A DNA stretch of 55,059 nucleotides from Oligoflexales bacterium (GCA_017985985.1 JAGNWK010000008.1:1-55059); one strand, 5' to 3'; counted from the stretch's first letter, positions 1-8,311 are shown. The notes: generated from the sequence alone by a model not told the origin. Made by a program: numbers and translations.

Positions 1-2
1 TC

Positions 3-439
3 GTTCTTGGTGTCGATGAGAATAATCTTCGGAGTATCTTAGCTATTGAGCCTGGAACAAAAGACGATGTGAGTTCATGGCGATCAGTTTTTTCCTCATT
101 GAAACGTAGAGGTCTTGACCCTAGCGCAGTCCGATTAGGCATTATGGATGGTCTTCCAGGGCTTGAAAAACTGTTTCAGATGAATCCCTGAACTCATCAA
201 CTCAAAGATGTTGGGTCCATGCCCTAGCCAATGCAACAGCTAAGACACCAGCAAGATTAAGAGAAGATTTTGTTAAGCATGCTCACAAAATCATGTATGC
301 AGACTCAGAGAATGCCGCTAGACAGGCTCTTGCAGAGCTTAAGGCAGCGATGAACAAAGAGGCGCAGAGGGCTGTCCACTGTATCGAGAAGGATTTAGTG
401 TCTTTGCTCACCTTTTATCGTTTTGATAGAGAGCTCTTG
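3..439 (+). pseudogene. IS256 (mutator-type) transposase remnant, frameshifted and truncated at both ends
   Basis: The frame starting at base 3 reads a piece typical of the DDE domain of IS256-family transposases (VLGVDEN near the start, then SWRSVFSSLKRRGL) and stops at TGA 189-191. The next frame continues the same family from about base 191 with TQRCWVHALAN and an Ala/Glu-rich helix ending in LLTFYRFDREL. One frameshift near 189 therefore splits the gene. The similarity ends abruptly at about 439, where sequence homologous to a P-loop kinase begins, so the transposase C-terminus and the right IS end are missing. The 5' part lies outside the window. The family call rests on the WVH motif and its surroundings. 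The element is dead. Confidence 0.8.
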
Positions 440-883
440 GTTGACCCTATTGAATCTGCAATTTTGCAAAGCGGACTCACAAGAAGCGTTGCAACAGGAT
501 TAGCAGATTATTTAGTTGCTGAAACGTTGGTTAGGGAACAGTTAACATTGGGGCTTTCGGTTGTCGTCGATGCTGTAAATCCAGTACAAGAGGCCCGGGA
601 TATGTGACAAAAACTAGCGGAAGAATTCAGTGCTAAACTCCATATTATTGAATGTACTTTGGAGCCTTCAGTCGACAAACGAAGAATCGAAGAGCGAGCA
701 CGAGGCTTACACGGAATTCCGGAAGTTACTTGGGAAAGTGTTGAGGCTATTCGCGGAGAGTATCTCCATTGGCAAGAGGATCGGCTGGTGCTGGACACTA
801 AAGCTCCTAAGCAGCAACTATTGGCTAAAGCCATGAAATATATTCGTGGAAGAGTTACAGATGCCGGGTTCGGTGGGGCATGA
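440..883 (+). pseudogene. Decapitated copy of a P-loop (AAA_33/zeta-like) kinase with an internal stop
   Basis: Bases 440-883 match the intact kinase at 11668-12111 over 444 nt without any visible indel. The first roughly 31 codons, including the Walker A loop GLPGVGKS, have been replaced by the IS256 remnant. A TGA at 605-607 replaces the Trp codon of the intact copy (ARDMW). After this stop the same frame runs open to TGA 881-883. With no ATP-binding loop and a nonsense codon the copy cannot be functional. Its stop overlaps the ATG of the following mepB-like gene by four bases, so the two were probably coupled originally. Confidence 0.85.
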
Positions 884-1394
884 ACAACATTCATCCCGAT
901 CTGATCGCGATACAACAGTTGATTTATCAATCGCGCAACATGCGCTTCTCACAAGTAGAACCCGATCTTGAGAGTCAAGACTACGGCGCGTGCATATTCA
1001 AGCTTGAGGGAATGCATGTTAAATTCCGAGTCGCAAAAACAACTCCCAAAAAATTGGGGCAATTCGTAACATTCTGGAAACGGAAAAATGATGGTCCCAT
1101 TCAGCCGTTTGACGTCGAAGATAATTTTCAATTTCTAGTCGTGTCTGTTCGTTTTCAAGATCACTTTGGCCAGTTTGTCTTTCCAAAAAACATTTTGCTT
1201 CAATACGGAATCTTGGCTCGTTCAGGTAGGGGTGGTAAGCGCGCTCTACGCGTTTACCACCATGGGACAAGACCACAAACCGTCAAGCTCAGAAGAAACA
1301 AGAGTGGCAACTCGCTTATTTCCAGGAGATCCATGCGAATGCATCAATCGACACAAAAGATACGCAAACAAGAAATACCCTACTCTATTGCTGA
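880..1394 (+). pseudogene. MepB-family protein gene, frameshifted
   Basis: The N-terminal 126 or so residues read as a MepB-family protein (named after a Staphylococcus aureus mep-operon protein of unclear function), with KFRVAKTTPKKLGQFVTFWKR, GPIQPFD and GQFVFPKNIL. The family C-terminus (PPWDKTTNRQAQ, then EWQLAYFQEIH) continues in another frame from about 1257 and ends at TGA 1392-1394, which gives about 171 residues, a normal family length. Loss of a single C in the run around 1257-1258 explains the shift. Because of it, the original frame stays open and runs into the downstream acetyltransferase, creating a misleading 505-codon fusion (880-2397). The ATG overlaps the kinase remnant stop (ATGA). 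A sequencing error is an alternative explanation. Confidence 0.75.
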
Positions 1395-2397
1395 GATGGT
1401 GGCGTTACTTGATCGAGCGTTTCCAGAAGATGAAATTACTACTAAGGAAGTTCTCGGTATTGGTGACAATATCATGGCTCCAAATGCTGCAACCTTGCTC
1501 GCTAGACCCAGTACCATCATTGGTACAGCTTCCAAGGATGGTCGACTAGTAGCTATAAGCGTTGCTATACCGAAAAGCGAATTCGATCCTAGCAATTCAG
1601 ATTCAGAAACAGTGTATGTGTTCTATGCAGCGGTTGAACCGGCTCTGCAAGGTCTTGGGTTAATTGCCGTTGCTGCACGTTCGCTAGAATCGCAGCTTAA
1701 AGATCTGGGCTACGCATTCATAGAACAAGACTGTGTGAAGGAAAATGGCTACGCAGATACCATTTCACGTGCATATGCAGATGCTATCGTTCTAGAATAT
1801 GACCACGCCAATTATCTAGAAATCGGACCGCAGCGATTTTTTAAGATAGACCTAAATCGCTTGCCATTGCAGGACCTGACGTTGAAACTTCAACCAACTT
1901 TACACGGGGAGCTTTTGAAGCTCAGGCCGCTACAGAATGACGATTATTCCGCTCTCTTCGAAGCTGCCTCAGATCCGCTTATTTGGGAAATGCATCCCCA
2001 ACCAGATCGTTATAAACCGGATGTATTTCTGTCTTTTTTTGCGGAGGCAATAGCCTCTAAAGGGGCTTTGGTCGTTATCGATCTCAAAAATTTAAAAATC
2101 GTTGGTACCTCTCGGTACTATGACTATGACCCGAAAAACTCTTCGGTCGTAATCGGATACACCTTTTTGACGCGAGAATACTGGGGCGGCAAATACAATT
2201 TGGATCTTAAAAAATTGATGGTGAATTATGCTTTACGTTTTGTGAAGACGACCTATTTTCACCTCGGTTTGGGTAACATTCGCTCACAAAAGGCAATGCT
2301 CAAAATTGGGGGAATCAACACTGGCGTTCAGGAAATCCCTGTAAGCTACGCACCTCCGAAGAAATCCTTTGTCTATAAAATTGAAAAGATGCTTTGA
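1333..2397 (+). CDS. Two-domain GNAT-family N-acetyltransferase
   Basis: About 354 residues. The first half (roughly residues 20-190) looks like a GNAT domain, with a region like the acetyl-CoA-binding beta4-alpha3 segment (VEPALQGLGLIAVAA). The second half (from about residue 190, LHGELLKLRPLQNDDY) is a clear RimJ/RimL-type GNAT ending in GLGNIRSQKAMLKIGG. I choose the ATG at 1333 (ATG 1339 also possible) because AGGAG at 1324-1328 precedes it and because the upstream reading in this frame belongs to the frameshifted mepB. Substrate unknown; neighbours of resistance type suggest small-molecule acetylation, which is inference. The end overlaps no gene, and the phosphotransferase follows after 31 nt. 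Confidence 0.75.
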   Translation: MRMHQSTQKIRKQEIPYSIAEMVALLDRAFPEDEITTKEVLGIGDNIMAPNAATLLARPSTIIGTASKDGRLVAISVAIPKSEFDPSNSDSETVYVFYAAVEPALQGLGLIAVAARSLESQLKDLGYAFIEQDCVKENGYADTISRAYADAIVLEYDHANYLEIGPQRFFKIDLNRLPLQDLTLKLQPTLHGELLKLRPLQNDDYSALFEAASDPLIWEMHPQPDRYKPDVFLSFFAEAIASKGALVVIDLKNLKIVGTSRYYDYDPKNSSVVIGYTFLTREYWGGKYNLDLKKLMVNYALRFVKTTYFHLGLGNIRSQKAMLKIGGINTGVQEIPVSYAPPKKSFVYKIEKML

Positions 2398-2428
2398 GAC
2401 TAGGCATCTGAAAGCTAGGAGCATTCTC

Positions 2429-3472
2429 ATGTTAGACAAACCGAATATCCAAGACGCGGCACTTATCGATTGCTTGCGTAAGAACTATGGAATCCGCACT
2501 AAACAAGTCACTTTTTTGCCATTGGGAGCAGATCGCAACACAGTAGTTTACCGCGCTGATACCGAGAGTGGCGCAGCTTACTTTGTGAAACTGCGACGAG
2601 AAGACTTCAACGAGATGTCGCTGGTAGTGCCCAAGCTACTGTGCAGCCAAAGAGTACCGCACATTATTGATCCGTTGGCATCGCTCGATGGGAAAGTTTG
2701 GGTGTCGGTGAGCGGATACTACCTGAGCGTCTACCCCTTTATTGTAGGAAGGAACGGACATGACGCTGGTCTAGCAGACACGCACTGGGTTGAACTGGGG
2801 AAAACGCTCAGAGACATCCATTCGACAGCACTGCCGCGGGAGATGGTCGCTCGTGTTCCTAAAGAAAGCTTTTCAGGGGAGTGGCGAGAGCGTGTGAGGC
2901 AGTTCCAGAAGAAAATCGATGAAACGACTTTCATTGACCCTGTAGCAGCGTCATTGGCAGATCTGCTCAGGCGACAGCGTACTGTCGTAGATACACTTAT
3001 CCAGCTGGCTGAACGCCTGGGTGCGGTACTACAAGTTAACCTGCTACCGCTGGTCCTATGCCACTCTGATATTCACGCTTGGAACATACTGATCCAAGCT
3101 GACGGCACATTTTACATCGTTGACTGGGACACAATCATCTTAGCGCCTAAAGAGCGCGATTTGATGTTTGTCGCTAGCGGTTTGTTTGGGAAGATGCGCA
3201 CACCAGAGCAAGAAGAAGCACTGTTTTACCAGGGCTATGGTGATCGAGGGCAGGTTGATCCGATTGGGCTGGCCTACTACCGTTCCGAGCGGATTGTGAG
3301 AGATATCGCTGAATATTGTGAGGAAATCTTCCTGACCGAACCAGGAGGTGAAAGCAAAGCAGAAAATCTATGGCAGCTTTCGACACAGTTTGAACCTGGT
3401 CAGGTGGTTGATATGGCGTTGCGATCTGAGCAATTTTTAGCTCCCAATTTTAGATCGCTAGGCAAAGACTAA
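2429..3472 (+). CDS. APH-type (aminoglycoside/spectinomycin-like) phosphotransferase
   Basis: 347 residues with the protein-kinase-like APH fold. An N-lobe contains YFVKLR, with the ATP-binding Lys. The catalytic loop LCHSDIHAWNIL matches the HxDxxxxN Brenner motif, and the metal-binding IVDWD lies about 20 residues later. The C-terminal helical region (YYRSERIVRDIAEYCEEI) resembles the spectinomycin/homoserine-kinase-like branch. I choose ATG 2429 over an in-frame ATG at 2369 because AGGAG sits at 2417-2421 and the longer start would overlap the acetyltransferase. It follows that gene by 31 nt and is probably co-transcribed with it. It may inactivate an antibiotic, but the substrate cannot be told from sequence. 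Confidence 0.8.
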   Translation: MLDKPNIQDAALIDCLRKNYGIRTKQVTFLPLGADRNTVVYRADTESGAAYFVKLRREDFNEMSLVVPKLLCSQRVPHIIDPLASLDGKVWVSVSGYYLSVYPFIVGRNGHDAGLADTHWVELGKTLRDIHSTALPREMVARVPKESFSGEWRERVRQFQKKIDETTFIDPVAASLADLLRRQRTVVDTLIQLAERLGAVLQVNLLPLVLCHSDIHAWNILIQADGTFYIVDWDTIILAPKERDLMFVASGLFGKMRTPEQEEALFYQGYGDRGQVDPIGLAYYRSERIVRDIAEYCEEIFLTEPGGESKAENLWQLSTQFEPGQVVDMALRSEQFLAPNFRSLGKD

Positions 3473-3636
3473 AGCCACTTACTTGAAGTCTTTATAGAGA
3501 AACGTAGCAATTGCTCTGGATGAAACGTATCAAAATATTCTTTATCTTTGGGTCCCCAATCAGTGTCCCATCGTGCGACCGTTGCTTCATCCTCTCCCTG
3601 GCTCCGATCTATTGCTTTTGTATCTGGCTCCCACAG
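3469..3636 (-). other. Unassigned open stretch downstream of the DUF2442 remnant
   Basis: In the same frame as the second half of the DUF2442 remnant, the minus strand stays open for 55 codons after the DUF2442 stop and ends at TAG 3469-3471. It has a protein-like composition (EDEATVARWDTDWGPKDKEY and then FHPEQLLRFSIK). There is no start codon of its own. I do not recognise it with certainty; it may be the decayed tail of another gene. It overlaps the last codon of the phosphotransferase on the opposite strand. Confidence 0.3.
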
Positions 3637-3863
3637 CTATGCTGCACACCCATCCACAAAAGCTTTTATACTTATATCTTCATCTATCTCGGGCCAGTGA
3701 ACCCCATATCCCGATGGTGATTTCTCATAGTTCATCAATTGCTTCCTATTAGCCTGTTCTAGGCGTTGGAACCAGGCAACAGGAATCGAGATTGCCCGCC
3801 CATGAGTTTAGCGGTGACCACGTCTTCCCCAATCTCAAGCCCTATAATCGACGGATAATGCAC
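3637..3863 (-). pseudogene. DUF2442 protein remnant (frameshifted)
   Basis: Read on the minus strand from GTG 3863, the first frame gives GLEIGEDVVTAKLMGGQSRF and stops. A second frame picks up with ISIPVAWFQRLEQANRKQ and SGYGVHWPEIDEDISIKAFV before TAG 3637-3639. PVAWFxRL and YGVHWPEIDEDIS are hallmark motifs of DUF2442. A single indel near 3797 separates the halves. The gene overlaps the end of a DUF4160 remnant just upstream, the usual order for this pair, which is often discussed as toxin/antitoxin-like. Both members are broken here. Confidence 0.8.
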
Positions 3864-4078
3864 TTTCTTGAGGCAAATTCATTCCATTTTTCCAGTAATA
3901 CGGACCGATTCTCTTTGATCGTAGTCAATACGTTTCGCTGATCTCTTGGGGACATGCGATATTTTGATTCTATATGAATCGGTTTCAACCAAATTTTAAT
4001 TTCTCAACCATTCCCCGTTATGTGAATATGGGATGGCTCGTCACCTTTACCTGTGGTTCTATCGCAGGGATAGAAAGA
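3842..4078 (-). pseudogene. DUF4160 protein remnant (5' truncated, internal stop)
   Basis: The minus-strand frame reads DEPSHIHITGNG, a TGA, EIKIWLKPIHIE, then MSPRDQRNVLTTIKENRSVL and LEKWNEF, ending at TAG 3842-3844. EPxHIHV, KxWLxP and the final VxENxxxLLxxWNE helix are the DUF4160 signature. An in-frame TGA sits between the two beta segments, and the N-terminus is lost into the repeat tract at 4073-4178. The 3' end overlaps the start of the DUF2442 remnant by 22 nt, which is normal for this gene pair. Confidence 0.8.
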
Positions 4079-4178
4079 ATGGCACGGAGCAACAAGAACG
4101 TTCGCCCATAGAAAGAATGGCACGGAGTAGAAAGAATGGCAGGAAAGAATGGCACGGAGCAACAAGAACGTTCGCCCA
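4073..4178. repeat. 36-bp direct repeats with intervening partial copies
   Basis: A 36-bp unit starting GAAAGAATGGCACGGAG and ending ACGTTCGCCCA occurs at 4073-4108 and again at 4143-4178. Between them are two shortened copies of its first half, at 4111-4127 and from about 4130. The array lies directly upstream of the HUH transposase gene and destroys the 5' end of the DUF4160 remnant. Confidence 0.85.
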
Positions 4179-4245
4179 AAAAAGGAAGAAGGGTGGCACG
4201 AAGTCATTCGACGACACAATCCTTAACATACATAGTGCAACCACT

Positions 4246-4959
4246 ATGTATCCAAGACGCTTGATCATCTCTAATAACTCATACGCTCACGTTATCTCTC
4301 GCTGCCACAATAAGGCTATGCTGTTGGCTCCAGCAGAGATCAAAGTGACTCTCTTGTTACTTTGGGCCAAATATCATAGTAGATATGGCATAAAAATATT
4401 TGATTTCATCATCATGGATAATCATTTCCATATGCTGGTCCAGGCTAAAAGCTCTGAACTTCTTGGTGATTTTATGCGAACTGTAAACTCGCAGTTAGCT
4501 AGACATATCAATGCTTTTTTTGATAGAGACAGCCAAGCACTACGAGAAAGATATAAATCACCGATGATCACCAATGCTCGCTACGTGCAAAATGTGCAGC
4601 AATATATTTGGCTCAATCGCTACAAGGTGAATAAAACTCACCCTGATCAAGATCCTTTTTGCTCAGCTTCTTGGCGCTTAAGTCTCTCGAGTGTATTAAC
4701 ACATTTTGAAATTTCAGCAAAAGAGAGAGTCCTACTATCTGATCTTTTAACCCCCTACAAACACCTTCCTGGATATGAATTTATTCAGGAAAAAAAATAT
4801 GTTAGAGATATCTTAAATGCAGCACTTTCAAAGCTTTTAGAACTAACCCGAGAGATTTTTGAAAACTCCCACACAATTGGTGACAACATCGATGTGATAT
4901 TCCGCCGCGGATTCCTCTCCGCTTTTAGAAGAACATACATTCCCTGCTTTTCTTCCTGA
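4246..4959 (+). CDS. REP-associated tyrosine transposase-like (Y1/HUH) protein
   Basis: 237 residues of the IS200/RAYT-like Y1 transposase family, which cut and join single-stranded DNA through a tyrosine. The HUH motif is DNHFHML (His60, His62) and the likely catalytic Tyr120 lies in QQYIWLNRYKVN, the position of the family's YIxxNPVRAG motif. The N-terminal segment (YAHVISRCHNK) is also typical. ATG 4246 is chosen because the open frame further upstream only translates the 36-bp repeat array. No second IS gene or obvious IS ends are visible, in keeping with single-gene RAYT-type elements. It appears intact and could be active on nearby repeats. Confidence 0.8.
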   Translation: MYPRRLIISNNSYAHVISRCHNKAMLLAPAEIKVTLLLLWAKYHSRYGIKIFDFIIMDNHFHMLVQAKSSELLGDFMRTVNSQLARHINAFFDRDSQALRERYKSPMITNARYVQNVQQYIWLNRYKVNKTHPDQDPFCSASWRLSLSSVLTHFEISAKERVLLSDLLTPYKHLPGYEFIQEKKYVRDILNAALSKLLELTREIFENSHTIGDNIDVIFRRGFLSAFRRTYIPCFSS

Positions 4960-5120
4960 GGAAATGCATATTCCGAAAGATTTTCACCAGTAAGCTCACT
5001 AAAGCCTTAATCTGCTTTTATTAAAATCATACACTTCTAAAAAAATATCACGATAATTTCCTCTTAAATTTATCTAGTAGCCCGACTTTTCATTATTTCT
5101 AAACTAAGTCTGCCCATTAG

Positions 5121-5304
5121 ATGGACCCGAGAGAAGATGGGAATGAATTTAGAGAAACCTATTACTTAATTTTAATTAAATCTCGAAGAAAGAGCTCCGA
5201 GCGTATTTAGAGCGGATGGACCCGAGAGAAGATGGGAATGAATTTAGAGAAACCTATTACTTAATTTTAATTAAATCTCGAAGAAAGAGCTCCGAGCGTA
5301 TTTA
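5121..5304. repeat. 89-bp perfect tandem duplication
   Basis: Bases 5121-5209 are repeated at 5216-5304 with a 6-bp spacer. The unit starts ATGGACCCGAGAGAAG and ends GAGCGTATTTA. A shorter echo (AGAGCTCCGA) follows near 5320. The unit encodes no recognisable protein. It lies in the 382-bp gap between the HUH transposase and the 3' end of the ankyrin gene, where I see no other feature apart from AT-rich sequence. Confidence 0.9.
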
Positions 5305-5341
5305 CTTAGCATGACCAAAGAGCTCCGATTCCAGAAGTTCT

Positions 5342-6364
5342 TCAGGGATAGCCGCGCAATGAGCCTGAACTCACCAAACCGTCTGGAACATGGGCTGCCG
5401 CTTCCGCTTCCAACAATACATGAACAACCTCATCATGCCTGTTTACCCTCGCCAGGCTAAGGGCAGAATGTCCATCACCCGCTTTGTGAGCTACAGGAGC
5501 GCCCTCTTGTAAAAGCCTCTGGACGACTAACAAATTGCCTTCACGAGATGCCACCATAAGTGCGGTGTCTCCATGACAATCGGGACGATGAGCAAGTGCT
5601 CCCGCACGTAACAGTGCATTAATCAAATTAAGATCACTATGTTTGGCCGCCTCGAGAAGGGCCGTTCGACCACTACTTGTAGCAGCGTTAGCTTGTGCGC
5701 CTGCTCTTAATAATAGTTGTAATGTAACTAGGGAACCTGCTGCTGCTGCCTCCATGAGTGCTGTTCTTTCGTGAGAAGTAGCACCATTTACATCGACCAC
5801 TCTTAAGAGAGCTATAACAAGGGGGGCAGATCCTGTTCTAGCTGCCCACATCAGAGGTGTTACCCGACGACCGTCAGGCAAATTCGGATTCGCTCCTCCA
5901 GCAATCAGTCGTAGAGCTACAGCCACCTTCCCATGGGAGATGGCCTCTATGAGAGCTGTCTTTTGATGATAGGAAACGTGATCTCGATTGACCCCCAACT
6001 CTAATAAATGTACGACAAGTCCCTCAAATCCTATTATGACCGCCCACATCAAAGGTGAACGATCTAAGGAGTCAGCTAAATCTGGATTCGCTCCTGCATC
6101 AAGCAGTTTTTTCACCATACCAAACCGGCCATGGGTAATAGCCTCTATAAGAGGCGTCCTACCCTCGTTATAAACCTTGTTGAGTTCTACTCCTTGACTT
6201 AACGCTTCCTCCAAGCCCAAATGACGTCCACTTTGAATTGAATGAATAAGGTTTTGACCCAATGCATCTTGGGGTACAACAGATGCGGCGAATGCAACAT
6301 GATAACTGATAAAAACATACATAAATATACATACTTTATAAAAGAACATAAACCATATCCTCAT
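5342..6364 (-). CDS. Exported ankyrin-repeat protein
   Basis: 340 residues. The N-terminus (MRIWFMFFYKVCIFMYVFIS, cleavage probably after AFA near residue 27) is a hydrophobic signal sequence. The rest is about eight ankyrin repeats of roughly 33 residues, with repeated blocks such as GRTPLIEAITHGRFGMVKKL and GHSALSLARVNRHDEVVHVL. Ankyrin domains bind proteins; an exported one suggests action in the periplasm or outside the cell, in some bacteria on host or prey targets, but no partner is evident here. It stands alone between repeats and degraded insertion sequences. Product class is firm, function unknown. Confidence 0.85.
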   Translation of the reverse strand: MRIWFMFFYKVCIFMYVFISYHVAFAASVVPQDALGQNLIHSIQSGRHLGLEEALSQGVELNKVYNEGRTPLIEAITHGRFGMVKKLLDAGANPDLADSLDRSPLMWAVIIGFEGLVVHLLELGVNRDHVSYHQKTALIEAISHGKVAVALRLIAGGANPNLPDGRRVTPLMWAARTGSAPLVIALLRVVDVNGATSHERTALMEAAAAGSLVTLQLLLRAGAQANAATSSGRTALLEAAKHSDLNLINALLRAGALAHRPDCHGDTALMVASREGNLLVVQRLLQEGAPVAHKAGDGHSALSLARVNRHDEVVHVLLEAEAAAHVPDGLVSSGSLRGYP

Positions 6365-6920
6365 CAGTTCTTATCGAAATTTTAATTGATTTTACTCACA
6401 TAATAGAATCAAACGAGTTCGAGTTATTTATTTTTCTATCATCCATCCATCATCATCTGTCTACTCCTGCACAATTTCTCTATGCCTATTCTTCCCCTTA
6501 ACATTAAAATCTACTTTTTGACTGACTTCCAATGTTGTAAAATTTTTAGAAAATAATTTACCTCCTAATGAAAAAAATTCATAAATCCTTTGACCCCTCA
6601 AGGGATGAGAGCAGGTAAGCAAGGCTCATGCCACATGCATCACCTTGAATTAATTAAAATATTTTCATCTTTTAATTCGATTTGGTTAAAAAATGTCCCA
6701 TTCACATGGAAAAATGTCCCATTGAAGATAGGAAAAATAATGGCTCTTTTTAACACTCCAATTATGCCGCCTTTTGCCATTATCCTTACGTTTTCCGTCA
6801 CCGCCAGATCTGATATCGAGAGAAGATAGGAAAACTGATCTTCTTGTCCTTCCAAACTAGCGAGTTCATCTCAAACTCAGTGAAACAAGCAAAGCACTGC
6901 TAAGTCTCCTTGCAGAAGAT
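6365..6920. other. AT-rich gene-free stretch with short direct repeats (possible IS21-type end)
   Basis: No convincing gene is visible. The motif AAAAATGTCCCATT occurs twice close together (about 6686-6700 and 6711-6725). Closely spaced copies of a TGTCCCA-type sequence recall the multiple terminal repeats of IS21-family elements, but no istA/istB fragment is adjacent, so this is only a suggestion. Two short open frames here (about 70-79 codons) show no family resemblance. Confidence 0.3.
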
Positions 6921-7680
6921 TTAGCTCACAAACAGTGTTTGGATCCGAGAAGGGGCTACCGGTGGTGGTCTGGGAGAGAGACCAAGGTGTGCCAAGATCT
7001 TCTGCACTACGTCTTGCCTCACGATCGAAGCAATGATCCTCATCTCTCCTCCACAGACTCGGCATGTCGAGACATCGATCCCAAAGACCCGGCTCAAGAG
7101 CCTCGACCAGGATCCCTTATTGATCTTTTTCTCGTCCTTTTTTTCTTCTTTTTCTTGCTTGATCTCTGCTCGAGTCTTACCGGGGATAATCCCCCGCCTC
7201 AGCTTAGAGTTCGGGGCTAAGACACCCCAAAATCTCACGAGATGGAGATTGGGTAGGGGAACCAGAGAGCACAGCTTCTCGATCAACTCTAGGGGAGACA
7301 GGAGAACGTGGGTAATCCCATTCCTTTTTGACTTCATATTTGATCTCACCCTTGGGGGTAAGGCTCATCTGGTCGCTGCTGATTGAGGGGCGAGCGACAT
7401 AGCCGATGAGCTTCTCCAGATGATCCCTACGATGTCTGGGGATAGCAACCGCAGCGTGAAGACTGAATCCGTTCACTCTCGCACAAAGGCTAGATTCACT
7501 AGCTGGAAGCTCTTCCTCGTAGCCAAAGCCTGAACCAATGAATCGAACCCTCTGCCCTTGCCTTTCCCCTAGAGCGATCTGATTCTTTACCGACGCCGAC
7601 ATACACGCTGCATAAGTCGGCTCTAGCTCAAAGAGAGGATCTGTCGGCAACTCATCCACATCTAATTCTTTTAGATGCAA
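6921..7680 (-). pseudogene. IS91-family transposase C-terminal remnant, frameshifted
   Basis: From 7680 down, the minus strand reads ASVKNQIALGERQGQRVRFI, then CARVNGFSLHAAVAIPRHRR and YVARPSISSDQMSLTPKGEI, the C-terminal half of IS91-type (Y2 transposase) proteins. Near 7320 the frame shifts and continues with ITHVLLSPLELIEKLCSLVP and LHLVRFWGVLAPN. It ends with the family's Cys pair and tail (CRVCGGEMRIIASI, then AHLGLSPRPPP) at TGA 6921-6923. The N-terminal catalytic domain is missing; the similarity is cut near 7690 by an inverted repeat. Inactive. Confidence 0.85.
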
Positions 7681-7706
7681 TATTGAACTCGCTTTGCTCG
7701 TACTAG

Positions 7707-7798
7707 CTTAGGAAGGGGTTTGCATCCCCTCCCTAAGCGAAGTCTTTACGGCTTGACCCCGTCCTACACCCAAAGCTACGCAATGGGTGTTGAGGACG
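7707..7798. repeat. Two adjacent hairpin-forming inverted repeats
   Basis: Arm CTTAGGAAGGGG (7707-7718) pairs with CCCCTCCCTAAG (7726-7737) at 11 of 12 positions. Immediately afterwards CGTCCTACACCCA (from 7760) pairs imperfectly with TGGGTGTTGAGGACG (7784-7798). They sit exactly between the 5'-truncated IS91 remnant and the IS66 fragment, so they are probably an element end or a recombination scar. They lack the box sequences of integron attC sites. Confidence 0.5.
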
Positions 7799-7819
7799 AG
7801 GCTTGCGCCGGTTTTTTGG

Positions 7820-8055
7820 TCAAGTTTTCTGAGAACCTAAGAAGCCCTGTTGTGGGGAGAAAAACGTGGTATGGCACTCACTCCAAGAAAGGAGCAGAGG
7901 TTGCTGCTATTCATTTTTCTCTTGTAGAGTTTTGCAAAATCAATGGGGTTAATCCACGGACGTATTATGCAGAAGCTATCCGAAGGGTTCACGCTGGAGA
8001 AAGCCCGATAAACCCCCCGCGAACTTTTAAAACTCACCCTAGAGACAGCTCCTAG
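7820..8055 (+). pseudogene. IS66-family transposase C-terminal fragment
   Basis: The frame reads RSPVVGRKTWYGTHSKKGAE followed by IHFSLVEFCKINGVNPRTYY and ends at TAG 8053-8055. R(K/N)W..THSKRGAE plus SLVE(S/F)CK(L/I)NGVNPR is the C-terminal signature of IS66 transposases. Everything upstream (DDE domain, zinc finger) and the accessory tnpA/tnpB genes are missing. The frame stays open back to 7720, but that part has no family similarity. Inactive fragment. The 256 bp downstream, to 8311, contain nothing I can assign. Confidence 0.8.
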
Positions 8056-8311
8056 AAAACCTGTCTAGCACCACAATCGTTCAAAAAACCTGTGAAATAG
8101 GGTGGCTCAGAATCGGTGAAATCCGGCAACTGGTCCAATGAAACGAGGTAAGGAGTCATTAACCAATGATTATTTGGCAGAACTACTATCACCGATCGCC
8201 AAAATTTGATGAGACAGCCCTGAATCAGGTAAAGCTTTCTACTTTTCATGCCGATACACTCATGGAACTTTGTCGGAAAATGTATTAATTGATTAAGTAG
8301 GAAAATTTATC

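Noticed and set aside
880..2397. A genuine single MepB-acetyltransferase fusion protein
   Set aside because: The MepB C-terminal motif is intact in another frame and the acetyltransferase has its own ribosome-binding site and ATG; a one-base deletion explains the long frame.
4033..4245. N-terminal extension of the HUH transposase
   Set aside because: It only translates the 36-bp direct repeats and has no family similarity; ATG 4246 starts at the conserved domain.
7707..7798. Integron attC site
   Set aside because: The inverted arms lack the conserved R-box core (GTTRRRY) and no integron integrase or cassette genes are near.
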